A program made the translations under genes and the position numbers. A DNA stretch of 64,000 nt, taken from assembly GCA_964520425.1 (NCBI GenBank), contig CAZFMX010000007.1, positions 6,580 to 70,579 on the forward strand. The letters are read 5' to 3'. Of this stretch, positions 24,815 to 34,593 are shown piece by piece. Each line of letters opens with the position of its first letter. Position 1 is the stretch's first letter. This DNA is from JAFGFY01 sp964520425. Its GTDB lineage: Bacteria; Desulfobacterota; DSM-4660; Desulfatiglandales; HGW-15. The notes beneath the pieces were generated by a model. It did no database searches, was not told where the DNA came from, and saw only the letters and a program-made list of their open reading frames with translations.

Positions 24815-26269
24815 ATGAAAGCCGAGTGGGGTGAAATAACTGCTGGGGCTTTGATTCCAGCTATGCGTGGAGAATGGATTTCAGGGCCCAAAGAGACCGT
24901 ACTTCACGGTTTGAGCACAGATTCAAGAAACATCGCTCAAGATCAGCTTTTTCTGGCCCTAAAGGGTGAAAAATATGACGGACATGATTTCATAACTCAG
25001 GCTGTTAACCAGGGTGCTGCCGGTGTGGTGATGGAAAAGGGATACTCCCCTAAAATACCTGCCGGGAAAAAACCGATCCTCGTGGCCGTACCCGACACAC
25101 TCAAGGCCCTGGGCGATCTGGGGAATTGGTGGAGACAACAGCACCCAATTCCATTAGTGGCCATCACAGGAAGTGTGGGCAAGACCACGACTAAAGAGAT
25201 GACAGCTTGTATCTTGGAGAGAAGTACTCCGATCCTAAGGAACGAGGGGAATTTCAACAACCTGATTGGACTCCCTTTAACCCTGTTGTTATTACAGGAG
25301 ACTCATCGGAGAGTTCTAGTGGAGATGGGCATGAATCACCCCGGAGAGATTGCCCGTCTGACGGAAATTGCAAATCCGGATGTTGGCCTTATCACCAATG
25401 TGGGAAGAGCCCACTTGGAAGGTCTTGGCAATGTTGAGGCAGTGGCCCGGGCAAAAGTGGAATTGCTGGAGAAAATCTCAAAAAATAGCCAGGTGATTTT
25501 GAATGGGGACGATCTCCTTCTCATGAAGGAGGCATCACGATTCAAAAGAAATGTCATAACCTTTGGTCTTGGCTCAGAGCACCCACTTTACGCTAGGAAG
25601 ATCCGCAGTCTGGGCGAGAAGGGGGTCGCTTTCGAGCTTCAATGTTTCGGACGAGCCAGGGAAGTCGAATTAAACGTCCCCGGTGTTCAGAATGTCCTAA
25701 ATGCCCTGGCAGCGTCTGCTATTGCCTTTTGTCTTGACGAATCCCTTTCTGGCATTGCTGAAGGTTTGAACCGTTTCAAAGGGATAAAAGGACGATTTAC
25801 GGTCTCCCATCTTTCAAGGGATATCATCCTTGTGGACGACACATATAATGCGAATCCATCCTCACTCAAGGCTGCCATCGATACGGTGAGGGAACTTGCT
25901 AAGGATGCCAGTAGGGTGATCGTGGGTTTGGGGGATATGCTTGAGCTGGGAGATGAGACAGTCACCGCACACCTTGAGGCCGGCCATATGGTGGCTGAAC
26001 TGGGGCCCTCTTGCTTTATGGCCATGGGAGAGCATGCCTGGCATATGATAGAGGGTGCAGTAAGCAAAGGATTTCCATCGGCCAAAGCCATGGTAATCCA
26101 CAGACATGAAGACATGGTAAGGAAGATAGAAAATATAATGAGGCCTGGAAACATTATCCTTCTTAAGGGTTCCAGGAAAATGCAGCTTGAAAAAGTCGCA
26201 GAAGGTCTTGCGGAATATCAACCCGCAGTCGAACAGAGTAAGAGAAAGTCGTCCCGTTTGAACGGGTGA
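24815..26269 (+). CDS. murF: UDP-MurNAc-tripeptide:D-Ala-D-Ala ligase MurF
   Basis: 484 residues. GSVGKTTTKEM is the P-loop, NEGNFNNLIGLPLTLL the family's most conserved segment, and DDTYNANPSSLKAAI another hallmark. It adds D-Ala-D-Ala to the tripeptide precursor in the cytoplasm. No ddl gene for making D-Ala-D-Ala is in this cluster, so it must lie elsewhere. The gap of 87 bases from murE is the largest ordinary spacing in the cluster. A short C-terminal tail (QSKRKSSRLNG) follows the conserved part. Confidence 0.96.
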   Translation: MKAEWGEITAGALIPAMRGEWISGPKETVLHGLSTDSRNIAQDQLFLALKGEKYDGHDFITQAVNQGAAGVVMEKGYSPKIPAGKKPILVAVPDTLKALGDLGNWWRQQHPIPLVAITGSVGKTTTKEMTACILERSTPILRNEGNFNNLIGLPLTLLLLQETHRRVLVEMGMNHPGEIARLTEIANPDVGLITNVGRAHLEGLGNVEAVARAKVELLEKISKNSQVILNGDDLLLMKEASRFKRNVITFGLGSEHPLYARKIRSLGEKGVAFELQCFGRAREVELNVPGVQNVLNALAASAIAFCLDESLSGIAEGLNRFKGIKGRFTVSHLSRDIILVDDTYNANPSSLKAAIDTVRELAKDASRVIVGLGDMLELGDETVTAHLEAGHMVAELGPSCFMAMGEHAWHMIEGAVSKGFPSAKAMVIHRHEDMVRKIENIMRPGNIILLKGSRKMQLEKVAEGLAEYQPAVEQSKRKSSRLNG

Positions 26270-26305
26270 AACACAGACATTCTTAACACCTGACAAGGGT
26301 TATAA

Positions 26306-27385
26306 ATGCTCTACAAACTCTTCCATCTATTTCAACCGAATATCTCGTGGCTGAATGTTTTTCGATACATCACATTCCGAACCATGCTTACGACCCTGAC
26401 CTCCCTGACGCTCTTCTTCATCTTTGCTTCGTGGGCTGTCAATAAGCTACGTTCTATGCAAATGGGACAGTACATACGCGATAACGGACCGCCCAATCAC
26501 AAAGAAAAAGCCGGAACACCCACCATGGGAGGTTGCATAATCCTTCCTGTTATTATGCTGTCCATACTTCTCTGGGCGGACCTGAAGAATATCTATGTCT
26601 GGCTGGTCATGTTGATCATCCTCGGTTTTGGGCTTGTAGGATTTTTGGACGACTACCTGAAGAGTGTTAGGAAGAACAGTTACGGCCTGAGTGCTAAGGC
26701 CAAATTCTCCCTGCAAGTCCTTGTGGCACTGATTGTGGCCATTATCCTATACCTCTATCCCGGTTTCAATTCTCGTTTGAATGTCCCTTTTTTCAAAGCC
26801 TTTAACCCTGATCTGGGATGGTTGTATATTCCTTTGGTCGTATTTGTCATTGTAGGGGCATCCAATGCGGTAAACCTCACCGATGGTCTGGATGGTCTGG
26901 CCATTGGCCCCATCATTGTGGCCTTTGTCAGTTACCTGGGGTTTGCTTATCTGGCAGGTCGTGTCGATTCATCCGCCTACCTCCAGATTCCCTACGTCGC
27001 CGGTGCTGGAGAGCTTTCCGTATTATGTGGGGCTGTGTTCGGAGCCAGTCTCGGTTTCTTGTGGTACAACGCTCATCCTGCAGAGCTCTTCATGGGGGAT
27101 GTGGGTTCTCTGCCCCTTGGAGCCATCTTGGGCACGGTGGCTGTGATAACGAAACAGGAACTCGTTCTTGTCCTTGTTGGAGGAATATTTGTTGTCGAGG
27201 CCCTCTCGGTCATTATTCAAGTCGCCTACTTTAAAATGACCGGTGGGCAAAGGATTTTTCGTATGGCCCCTATCCATCATCATTTCGAATTGAAGGGATG
27301 GGCTGAATCCAAGGTCACCGTTCGCTTTTGGATCATAGCCATTATACTGGCGCTCATCTCCCTGAGTACCTTGAAATTGAGATGA
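26306..27385 (+). CDS. mraY: Phospho-MurNAc-pentapeptide translocase MraY
   Basis: 359 residues with ten hydrophobic helices. Diagnostic motifs in order: NHKEKAGTPTMGG, FLDDYLK (Asp pair for Mg2+), NAVNLTDGLDGLA, FMGDVGSLPLG and PIHHHFELKGW. It transfers phospho-MurNAc-pentapeptide to undecaprenyl phosphate in the inner membrane, giving lipid I. The length is exactly typical. It lies 36 bases after murF and three before murD. Confidence 0.97.
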   Translation: MLYKLFHLFQPNISWLNVFRYITFRTMLTTLTSLTLFFIFASWAVNKLRSMQMGQYIRDNGPPNHKEKAGTPTMGGCIILPVIMLSILLWADLKNIYVWLVMLIILGFGLVGFLDDYLKSVRKNSYGLSAKAKFSLQVLVALIVAIILYLYPGFNSRLNVPFFKAFNPDLGWLYIPLVVFVIVGASNAVNLTDGLDGLAIGPIIVAFVSYLGFAYLAGRVDSSAYLQIPYVAGAGELSVLCGAVFGASLGFLWYNAHPAELFMGDVGSLPLGAILGTVAVITKQELVLVLVGGIFVVEALSVIIQVAYFKMTGGQRIFRMAPIHHHFELKGWAESKVTVRFWIIAIILALISLSTLKLR

Positions 27386-27388
27386 TGG

Positions 27389-28783
27389 GTGATGAGTGTA
27401 TACCAAGTGAAACTCGAAGGCTCCGAGCTATTTGAAAAGAGAGTACTGATTGTCGGTTTTGGAAAATCCGGACTCTCCGCCGCCCGATGGTTAGCTGCAC
27501 AAGGGGTGCTTGTAACGGTGAGTGAACGAAGAGAGGCCCGCACCTTCGAAGCAGCATTACGCCAAGAGATTCTGGAACTTGGGATAAAATTGGAGACAGG
27601 CCCGCACAGAGAAGAGACCTTTATGGCGTCAGACATGATCGTCGTCAGTCCCGGCGTTCCCATTCACCTGGAGCCTTTATTAGCCGCCAAAGAAATGGGA
27701 ATCCCGGTCATCGGTGAAATGGAATTAGCCAGCCGACTGATTGATACTCCCGTGGTCGCCGTAACCGGAACCAATGGGAAATCCACTACCACTACCCTTT
27801 TGAGTTATATGATCAAGAAGGCAGGGCGAAAAGTGTTTATGGGGGGAAACATCGGAACACCTCTTATGGATTATGCCTACGGCGACCAAAAGGCCGATTA
27901 CGCCGTGGTGGAGGTGAGTAGTTTTCAATTGGACACCATGGAGACGTTTTGCCCCATGATTTCCCTTTTGCTTAATATCTCGCCGGACCACCTGGATCGA
28001 TATTCTGATTACGATACCTATGTCCATTCCAAGCTTAGGATCTTCAAAAACCAAGGGCTTGGGCAGTACGCCATCATAAATGATGACGACAAAGTTTTAT
28101 CCCAATACAGCCCAGGCGGAGGAGTAACCGTACTGCGCTATGGTCGCGAAAAGGGAGAAGGGCGCCAAGCCTTCATCAGCGGTCCTACGCTCAAGGTTTG
28201 TCTGACAGAAGGAAAAGAACAAACCTACCATCTCGACACCTTCAGCTTGCCGGGGAAACACAACCAGGAGAATCTTATGGCTGTGGTCTTGGCGTGCAAC
28301 GTCCTGGGCATCAGGTCACAAATCATTCAGGAGGCCATGGATAACTTTCAGGGATTGCCGGATCGACTAGAACATGTGGGGACAATCGAGGAAGTAGACT
28401 TTTACAACGACTCCAAAGCCACCAACATCGATGCAGCAGTAAGATCCATCGCCAGCTTTGATAGGCACATCGTCCTCATAGCCGGTGGTCGTCATAAGGG
28501 TGCGGATTACTCTCCCCTCGTCAAGTCGGCTGTTGGAAAGGTGATTAAAGCCATATTCCTAGGAGAAGCCAAGTCTCTTTTAGCAGATGCCTTTGAGCCC
28601 TTCATTCCCTTTAGCCTGGCAGAGGATATGAAGGATGCGGTCTCTCAAGCATTCTTATCCTCCAACCCAAAGGATGTAGTACTGCTGGCACCCGCATGCT
28701 CCAGCTTTGACATGTTCTCTGATTTCGCCCACAGGGGAAGGGTTTTCAGAGAAGAAGTAAAGAGGCTTCACCATGGCGGTTAA
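27389..28783 (+). CDS. murD: UDP-MurNAc-L-alanine:D-glutamate ligase MurD
   Basis: 464 residues starting at GTG 27389, with an ATG directly after. RVLIVGFGKSGLSAARWL is the N-terminal dinucleotide-like domain, GTNGKSTTTTLLSYM the P-loop, and NDSKATNIDAAV the conserved third-domain segment. It adds D-Glu to UDP-MurNAc-L-Ala in the cytoplasm. The 3' end overlaps ftsW by 11 bases, so the two are translationally coupled. Confidence 0.96.
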   Translation: MMSVYQVKLEGSELFEKRVLIVGFGKSGLSAARWLAAQGVLVTVSERREARTFEAALRQEILELGIKLETGPHREETFMASDMIVVSPGVPIHLEPLLAAKEMGIPVIGEMELASRLIDTPVVAVTGTNGKSTTTTLLSYMIKKAGRKVFMGGNIGTPLMDYAYGDQKADYAVVEVSSFQLDTMETFCPMISLLLNISPDHLDRYSDYDTYVHSKLRIFKNQGLGQYAIINDDDKVLSQYSPGGGVTVLRYGREKGEGRQAFISGPTLKVCLTEGKEQTYHLDTFSLPGKHNQENLMAVVLACNVLGIRSQIIQEAMDNFQGLPDRLEHVGTIEEVDFYNDSKATNIDAAVRSIASFDRHIVLIAGGRHKGADYSPLVKSAVGKVIKAIFLGEAKSLLADAFEPFIPFSLAEDMKDAVSQAFLSSNPKDVVLLAPACSSFDMFSDFAHRGRVFREEVKRLHHGG

Positions 28784-29885
28784 GAAACATACATATTTGA
28801 GATATGACTATTCTCTCCTTATTCCAACCCTTATGCTGCTGGGCTTGGGATTAGTGACTATCTATAGTGCCAGTACTATTCTTGCGGCAGAGAGACTGGG
28901 AGATAGTCACTATTACCTGAAAAGACAGGGACTGTTTTGTCTCTTGGGTCTATGTCTGTTGATATTAGGAAAAAACATCCCCTACACACTCTACCAGAAA
29001 CTCACCTATCCCCTCCTTTTCGTCAGTTTGGCCCTCTTGGTCTTACTCGCGATTCCGGAAGTGGGTATAAAGGTTGGAGGGGCCACAAGATGGTTGCGCT
29101 TCGGCCCCATTTCATTCCAACCTTCGGAACTAGCCAAGTTGTCCCTGGCCATGTACATGGCCTATTCCATGGCCAAAAAAGGGCCCGATATGGCCTCTTT
29201 CTCAAAAGGACTTTCACCACACATGCTTGTGGCAGGAATCTTTATTGGGCTCATTCTCCTCCAACCGGATCTCGGTACATCCGTGATCATTGGGAGTTGG
29301 GTCTTGATCCTCGTCTTTGTTGGAGGTGCAAGATTGTATCATCTGCTGAGCGTATTTCTCTTGTCTATGCCTATTCTTCTTTGGCTGGTTTGGCAGGCAG
29401 ATTATCGACTCAAGAGATGGTGGGCCTTTATCAATCCATGGGAAGATCCCCAGGGACTTGGATTTCAAATCATACACTCATTTTTGGCCTTCGGCTCCGG
29501 TGGAATCTTCGGTGTAGGTTTGGGGAACAGCAAACAAAAACTCTTTTATTTGCCTGAACCCCATACTGATTTCATTCTCTCTATCTTGGCCGAGGAACTA
29601 GGGTTGATGGGTGTCGCAACTATCATTCTCCTATTTTCCGTATTGATTATCCGGGGGATCAAAATCGCTCTAAACGCCTCCGACCTCTATGGAAGCTATC
29701 TGGCGCTAGGGATTGTCACTTTTATTGGACTTCAAGTCATGATCAATGCGGGTGTGGTCATGGGTCTACTCCCCACCAAAGGGCTTGCGTTACCCCTGAT
29801 CAGCTATGGAGGATCATCATTGGTTGTCAATCTTTTAGGCATCGGGATACTTCTCAGTATCTCGGCAAGAAATGAACGGAAATAG
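28773..29885 (+). CDS. ftsW: Lipid II polymerase FtsW
   Basis: 370 residues, ten membrane helices. SEDS-family motifs are GATRWLRFGPISFQPSELAKL, LLQPDLGTSVI and the C-terminal SYGGSSLVVNLLGIG. It polymerises septal peptidoglycan with FtsI. The start ATG lies within the end of murD. An inverted-repeat element follows seven bases after the stop. Confidence 0.95.
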   Translation: MAVKKHTYLRYDYSLLIPTLMLLGLGLVTIYSASTILAAERLGDSHYYLKRQGLFCLLGLCLLILGKNIPYTLYQKLTYPLLFVSLALLVLLAIPEVGIKVGGATRWLRFGPISFQPSELAKLSLAMYMAYSMAKKGPDMASFSKGLSPHMLVAGIFIGLILLQPDLGTSVIIGSWVLILVFVGGARLYHLLSVFLLSMPILLWLVWQADYRLKRWWAFINPWEDPQGLGFQIIHSFLAFGSGGIFGVGLGNSKQKLFYLPEPHTDFILSILAEELGLMGVATIILLFSVLIIRGIKIALNASDLYGSYLALGIVTFIGLQVMINAGVVMGLLPTKGLALPLISYGGSSLVVNLLGIGILLSISARNERK

Positions 29886-29891
29886 TACAAG

Positions 29892-30002
29892 CTAGTGTCG
29901 TGTCTCAGAATCAACTTGAATAATAAGTACCTGCTACACAAATTCAAACGTGTCATAGAACCGGCTAAAATTATGAAAGCTATTTCTGGGACACGATACT
30001 AG
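29892..30002. mobile_element. CTAG-bordered inverted-repeat element, copy C3
   Basis: 111 bases between ftsW and murG. The ends CTAGTGTCGTGTCTCAGAA and TTCTGGGACACGATACTAG are inverted with two mismatches. It matches the outer parts of the 330-base copy at 8491-8820 and so shows the element before the extra insert. The C-TA-G borders fit an IS630/Tc1-type insertion at CTAG. No coding capacity. Confidence 0.85.
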
Positions 30003-30178
30003 ATGAAGACAGGTATTATGAGACTAAGAGTCGAAATGTTCGAGCACAAAAAACGGAATATCCAATTATAGCCATAACAATATGACTTCTTCATTCGACA
30101 TCCCTTGTTCGGTATTCGACATTCAGAGTATGCCGGTTTGCCTATACGCTGAGACTTTGTGCCCGAAAGGCAATTATT

Positions 30179-31276
30179 TTGAACACGGACAAGAATGAAA
30201 TACGGGTCATTATCGCTGGTGGTGGTACGGGAGGGCATCTCTTTCCCGGCATAGCCGTCGCAAAGGAGTTTGAAAAGAGATATGGCACAGCAGACATTCG
30301 CTTTGTCATCGGGCGAAGAAAGATGGAATCGGAGATATTGTCCCGTTTAGGATACCCCCAAGAGGCAATCCAGGTGAAGGGTATCAAAGGTCGTAGTGGG
30401 AGAGAGGGTTTCATGGTTCTATTCAGTTTGCCATACAGTCTGTTCCAATCCTTCTCTATCCTCAGGAGATTCTCACCCCATCTGGTTCTTGGTATGGGTG
30501 GTTACTCTTCAGGCCCGGTCTGTGCGGCGGCCAAAATGATGGGTATCCCCACGGCAATTCATGAGCAGAACTCTTTCCCAGGGCTGACGAATCGTCTTTT
30601 GGCAAGGATCGTGGACAGAGTCTTTATTTCATGGGCAATCAGCGAAGAACATCTGTCGGGGTCAACGCCTCGTCTCACAGGAAATCCGGTTCGCGAAGAA
30701 CTCATTGCCGGAGCGGATGCCTATGAGAGGATAACACCAGGGTTTACCATCCTAGTGGTGGGAGGAAGTCTGGGGGCACGGGCCGTGAATAGAGCCTTTG
30801 CAGCCGCGTTGGAAATATTAAAAACAGAGGGCAAAATGCCCAACGTCATCCACCAAAGCGGTGAAACGGATTATGATCGAGTTGTTCAGGACTATACAGA
30901 GAGAGGAATCAAAGGAGACATTGTGCCGTTTATTGAGGATATGGGAGCAGCCTATGGCCGGGCGGACCTGATCGTCGGCAGGGCCGGAGCCACAACGGTC
31001 TCCGAGTTGGCAGCTCTAGGAAAACCCTCTATTCTGGTCCCATACCCTTTTGCGGCCAATAGGCACCAGGAGATCAACGCCAAGATGCTGGTTCAGGAGG
31101 GAGGGGCTAGGATGATTCTGGAGGAAGACCTCAGTGGGGAGGTCCTTTCCGGTCTCCTAATGAAATACATGGATGATGAAACGGCATTGGAAAAAATGGG
31201 AAAGTGCGCGGCAAGAGTGGGCAGGCGTGATGCAGCCAAGGTTATTGTGGATCATCTGGAAGAAATGAGGTCCTGA
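30179..31276 (+). CDS. murG: Undecaprenyl-PP-MurNAc-pentapeptide GlcNAc transferase MurG
   Basis: 365 residues with a TTG start; AAAGG lies eight bases upstream, and no in-frame ATG is near. GGTGGHLFPGIAVAKEF is the acceptor loop, EQNSFPGLTNRLLA and VGGSLGARAVN are conserved, and GRAGATTVSELAA is the UDP-GlcNAc site. It makes lipid II from lipid I on the inner face of the inner membrane. It is separated from ftsW by 293 bases holding element C3, the biggest gap in the cluster apart from the one before murE. Confidence 0.95.
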   Translation: MNTDKNEIRVIIAGGGTGGHLFPGIAVAKEFEKRYGTADIRFVIGRRKMESEILSRLGYPQEAIQVKGIKGRSGREGFMVLFSLPYSLFQSFSILRRFSPHLVLGMGGYSSGPVCAAAKMMGIPTAIHEQNSFPGLTNRLLARIVDRVFISWAISEEHLSGSTPRLTGNPVREELIAGADAYERITPGFTILVVGGSLGARAVNRAFAAALEILKTEGKMPNVIHQSGETDYDRVVQDYTERGIKGDIVPFIEDMGAAYGRADLIVGRAGATTVSELAALGKPSILVPYPFAANRHQEINAKMLVQEGGARMILEEDLSGEVLSGLLMKYMDDETALEKMGKCAARVGRRDAAKVIVDHLEEMRS

Positions 31277-31342
31277 CTTGACACCCGACCTTTTTGTTTT
31301 ACGCCACAGGCACGGACAACAAACAATGAACACCTTAAAACA

Positions 31343-32734
31343 ATGACGACGTTCGGCAAGGCCAAGCACATACACTTTGTTGGAATAGGGGGTATCGGCA
31401 TGAGTGGTATTGCTGAGCTTCTACTCAATCTTGGATACGAGGTCAGTGGATCCGACCTCCAAGATTCCCCCATAACCGCGCGGCTTGCCGATCTCGGAGG
31501 AAAAATATTTCATGGACACAAGAAAGAATACATAGGAGACACGGACGTGGTTGTCTATTCCTCGGCCATTGCCATGGACAATCCCGAGGTCCTTGAGGCA
31601 ATGGACCGGTACATCCCTGTCATTCCCAGAGCGGAGATGCTGGCAGAGTTGATGCGACTCAAATACGGCGTGGGTGTGGCCGGTGCGCACGGCAAGACCA
31701 CCACCACTTCCATGATCGCCTCCATTCTCACCAGCGGAAACCTGGATCCTACGGTGGTCATCGGTGGAAGGCTGGATATCTGGGGGGGCTCCAATGCCAA
31801 ATTAGGCCAGGGCGATATTCTTGTAGCGGAGTCGGATGAGAGTGACGGCTCTTTCATCGCCCTGTCCCCCACAGTGGCCGTCGTCACCAATATGGACCAT
31901 GAGCATGTAGACCACTACGGTGATATGGATACTTTGCGAAAGACCTTTATCGAGTTCATTAATAAAATCCCTTTTTATGGGCTTGCTGTTATCTGCCTGG
32001 ATAACAAAGAAATTCAGGGTATTATTCCCCATTTGAGAAAGCGCTATGTCACCTATGGTATGAATCCCCAGGCAGATTTACAGGCACGGGATATTGATAA
32101 AGGGGTATCAGAGTCACGATTTGAGGTGTTTTATCAAAATCAGTCTTTAGGCCGAGTTGTTGTCGGCATGCCCGGGATGCATAATGTCCACAATGCCCTG
32201 GCGGCCATAGGTGTGGCCCTGGAACTCGAGATTTCCATAGAAGCCATACAAAAGGGTCTTAAGACTTTGGGAGGCCTTGCACGGCGCTTTCAACAGAAAG
32301 GAGAAGTGCAGGGGGTCATGGTGGTGGATGACTATGGCCATCACCCCACAGAGATCTCGGCCACTTTGGAAACGGCAAAGGACTGCTGGCCTGAAAAACG
32401 CCTCGTGGTGGTCTTTCAGCCTCACAGATATTCTCGAACAAAAGCCCTTTACGACCAGTTCACCATGAGTTTTAATCAGGCCGACGTCCTCATACTGGCG
32501 CCCATATACTCCGCGGGAGAGCTTCCCATTGAAGGTGTGGATGCAGATTGGCTTTGCCAAGGGATCAAAGAACATGGGCACCGGGAGGTGGCCCTGTGTG
32601 ATAGTAAAAATGAAGTCTTACAAACGCTTCTGAGTCTGACAAAACCTGGGGATCTAGTCCTGACACTCGGCGCAGGGGACATATACCGAGTGGGAGAAGA
32701 GTTATTAAAACGGCTTGAAAAGATGCAGCCTTAG
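31343..32734 (+). CDS. murC: UDP-MurNAc:L-alanine ligase MurC
   Basis: 463 residues. IHFVGIGGIGMSGIAELL is the N-terminal nucleotide-like loop, GAHGKTTTTSMIAS the ATP loop, DESDGSF and DDYGHHPTEI further signatures, with VFQPHRYSRT near the end. It adds the first L-Ala to UDP-MurNAc in the cytoplasm. The length is standard. It lies between murG and murB, 31 bases from the latter. Confidence 0.96.
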   Translation: MTTFGKAKHIHFVGIGGIGMSGIAELLLNLGYEVSGSDLQDSPITARLADLGGKIFHGHKKEYIGDTDVVVYSSAIAMDNPEVLEAMDRYIPVIPRAEMLAELMRLKYGVGVAGAHGKTTTTSMIASILTSGNLDPTVVIGGRLDIWGGSNAKLGQGDILVAESDESDGSFIALSPTVAVVTNMDHEHVDHYGDMDTLRKTFIEFINKIPFYGLAVICLDNKEIQGIIPHLRKRYVTYGMNPQADLQARDIDKGVSESRFEVFYQNQSLGRVVVGMPGMHNVHNALAAIGVALELEISIEAIQKGLKTLGGLARRFQQKGEVQGVMVVDDYGHHPTEISATLETAKDCWPEKRLVVVFQPHRYSRTKALYDQFTMSFNQADVLILAPIYSAGELPIEGVDADWLCQGIKEHGHREVALCDSKNEVLQTLLSLTKPGDLVLTLGAGDIYRVGEELLKRLEKMQP

Positions 32735-32765
32735 GATGGAGTTATGTCCGTCGTGATCTATTGAA

Positions 32766-33707
32766 ATGCTCAATACGATGATCGATAAAAGACATAAAAA
32801 AGATCTCATAAAGATCGTTGGCAAGGGAGCTCGGTTCCATTGTCTCATGATCCAGTACACCACATTTCGCATTGGGGGTGAAGCGGATGCTCTCTGCTTT
32901 GTAGAGAGCTTGGCAAAACTCCAACAACTGGTCTTCTACTTGATTCATGAGAATATCCCCTTTTTTGTCTTGGGAAAAGGGAGCAATCTACTCATAAGAA
33001 ACGGAGGGTTTGAAGGGGTCTTAATCATCATGAGGGGGAAGTTGGCTACCATCGAAACCGACGAAGAGAATACTCCGGGAGTAACGGCCGGCGGCGGCCT
33101 CGGGATCAATGATCTGGTTACTTATTGCAGTCAAAAAGGTTTAGGAGGATTGGAGTTTCTCGCGGGAATCCCCGGTACTGTGGGCGGGGCAGTAGCCATG
33201 AACGCTGGAGCCTTTGGAGAAGAAGTGGAGGGTGTGGTTGAGAATATCCAGGTTCTCACCCCTCAAGGAGAATTAAGGACAAAGTATCGCTCTGAACTTG
33301 CCTTTTCATACAGAAACCTGTCCCTTCCGGAAAAAAGTATCGTGGTCAGGGCCAGTTTTCGATGTGTGCAAAAAAGTCGAGAAATGGTTTCCAGGAAAGT
33401 TAAGGACTATCTTAAGCGGCGAAAGGCCACTCAGCCCCTGGAATACCCAAGTGCTGGTTCAGTCTTTAAAAATCCTCAGAATGATTACGCGGGAAGACTT
33501 ATTGAGGAGGCAGGGTTGAAGGGGAAAAAGGTTGGAGGAGCGATGATTTCGCCAAAACACGCCAACTACATAGTTAACACAGGGGAAGCCAAAGCCGAAG
33601 ATGTGCTGACCCTCATGGGGCTCGCCAGACAAAAAGTCAAGGAAGATACAGGGATAGAGTTGGAAACGGAAATAAGAATCATAGGGGGCAAGAGAAAGAG
33701 TGCCTAG
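32766..33707 (+). CDS. murB: UDP-N-acetylenolpyruvoylglucosamine reductase MurB (type II-like)
   Basis: 313 residues. YTTFRIGGEADAL and GKGSNLLIRNGG are FAD-binding segments; GIPGTVGGAVAMNAGAFG, YRNLSLP (short loop, as in type II enzymes) and SAGSVFKNP carry the catalytic Ser. It reduces enolpyruvyl-UDP-GlcNAc to UDP-MurNAc with NADPH. The ATG at 32766 or one 12 bases later may be used. The 3' end overlaps ftsQ by eight bases. Confidence 0.95.
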   Translation: MLNTMIDKRHKKDLIKIVGKGARFHCLMIQYTTFRIGGEADALCFVESLAKLQQLVFYLIHENIPFFVLGKGSNLLIRNGGFEGVLIIMRGKLATIETDEENTPGVTAGGGLGINDLVTYCSQKGLGGLEFLAGIPGTVGGAVAMNAGAFGEEVEGVVENIQVLTPQGELRTKYRSELAFSYRNLSLPEKSIVVRASFRCVQKSREMVSRKVKDYLKRRKATQPLEYPSAGSVFKNPQNDYAGRLIEEAGLKGKKVGGAMISPKHANYIVNTGEAKAEDVLTLMGLARQKVKEDTGIELETEIRIIGGKRKSA

Positions 33708-34527
33708 GGTGAGAAAAAAACCTGCACTAAACAGACAGGCCGTGAAAAGGAAAAAACGGAATAAACCTTCTCGTTTCTGGAAACTCATCGTCCTACTCGG
33801 CACTTCTACGCTAAAGCTGTCTTTCCTGTTGGCGGGGCTGACTGTTTTAAGTCTCTTGTTCCTATGCGTCTACCAATATCTACTCACCTCACCATACATC
33901 AGACTTGAAGAGGTGGTCATTGAAGGAGTGGAAAAAGAGTTGAAGTATGAATTGCGTGAGATGTCCCAGTTGACCACGGATACCAGTCTATTGGCCATAC
34001 GTCTCAACGATGTGAAAAAGAGGTTGGAAAAGCATCCATGGATTCAAACGATCCATGTGGAAAGACGGTTCCCACACACATTGGTCATTCAGGCCAAGAA
34101 AGAAAAACCCAGGGCCATGGTTGTCATCGATGGGCTTTATTATATGAACCGGTTGGGGAAGATTTTTGAAAAGGTCGATCCAACCGGCGATGTGGATTTT
34201 CCCTTGATCACGGGGATCTCCACGACAGGTGAGGGGATGGAAAAACAAGTACAATTGGCGGCCCATATCCTGAGGGAGCTTGAAGGGGAAAAAGACGCAT
34301 GGTCTCTAGAAGAATTGTCCGAAATCCATCTTGAAAAAGAGGGATATGCGTCTCTCTATTTCCGTTCGCTCCCAGCGGCCATAGTCCTGGATGGAACTCA
34401 AATGCACAAGAAAATGGACGATCTGAAGCGGCTAGTCCGACATCTTGAGAAGACAGGGCAAATCCGAATGGTCAAGCAAATCAATTTGGATTACACGGAC
34501 GGGGGTGTTGTTTCATTGAAACTATGA
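33700..34527 (+). CDS. ftsQ: Cell division protein FtsQ
   Basis: 275 residues with a GTG start inside the end of murB. A very basic N-terminal tail (KRKKRNKPSRFWK), one membrane helix (about 28-50), a POTRA domain (YIRLEEVVIEGVEKE ... HPWIQTIHVERRFPHTLVIQ) and the beta domain. It recruits FtsB/FtsL at the septum. In many bacteria ddl lies between murB and ftsQ; here it is absent. Confidence 0.92.
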   Translation: MPRVRKKPALNRQAVKRKKRNKPSRFWKLIVLLGTSTLKLSFLLAGLTVLSLLFLCVYQYLLTSPYIRLEEVVIEGVEKELKYELREMSQLTTDTSLLAIRLNDVKKRLEKHPWIQTIHVERRFPHTLVIQAKKEKPRAMVVIDGLYYMNRLGKIFEKVDPTGDVDFPLITGISTTGEGMEKQVQLAAHILRELEGEKDAWSLEELSEIHLEKEGYASLYFRSLPAAIVLDGTQMHKKMDDLKRLVRHLEKTGQIRMVKQINLDYTDGGVVSLKL

Positions 34528-34593
34528 AACCACCTTTAGACGTGCCATTTCGCGAGGCAACGAAGCCGCTCTTTTTGGAAGGAGATAGGAATT

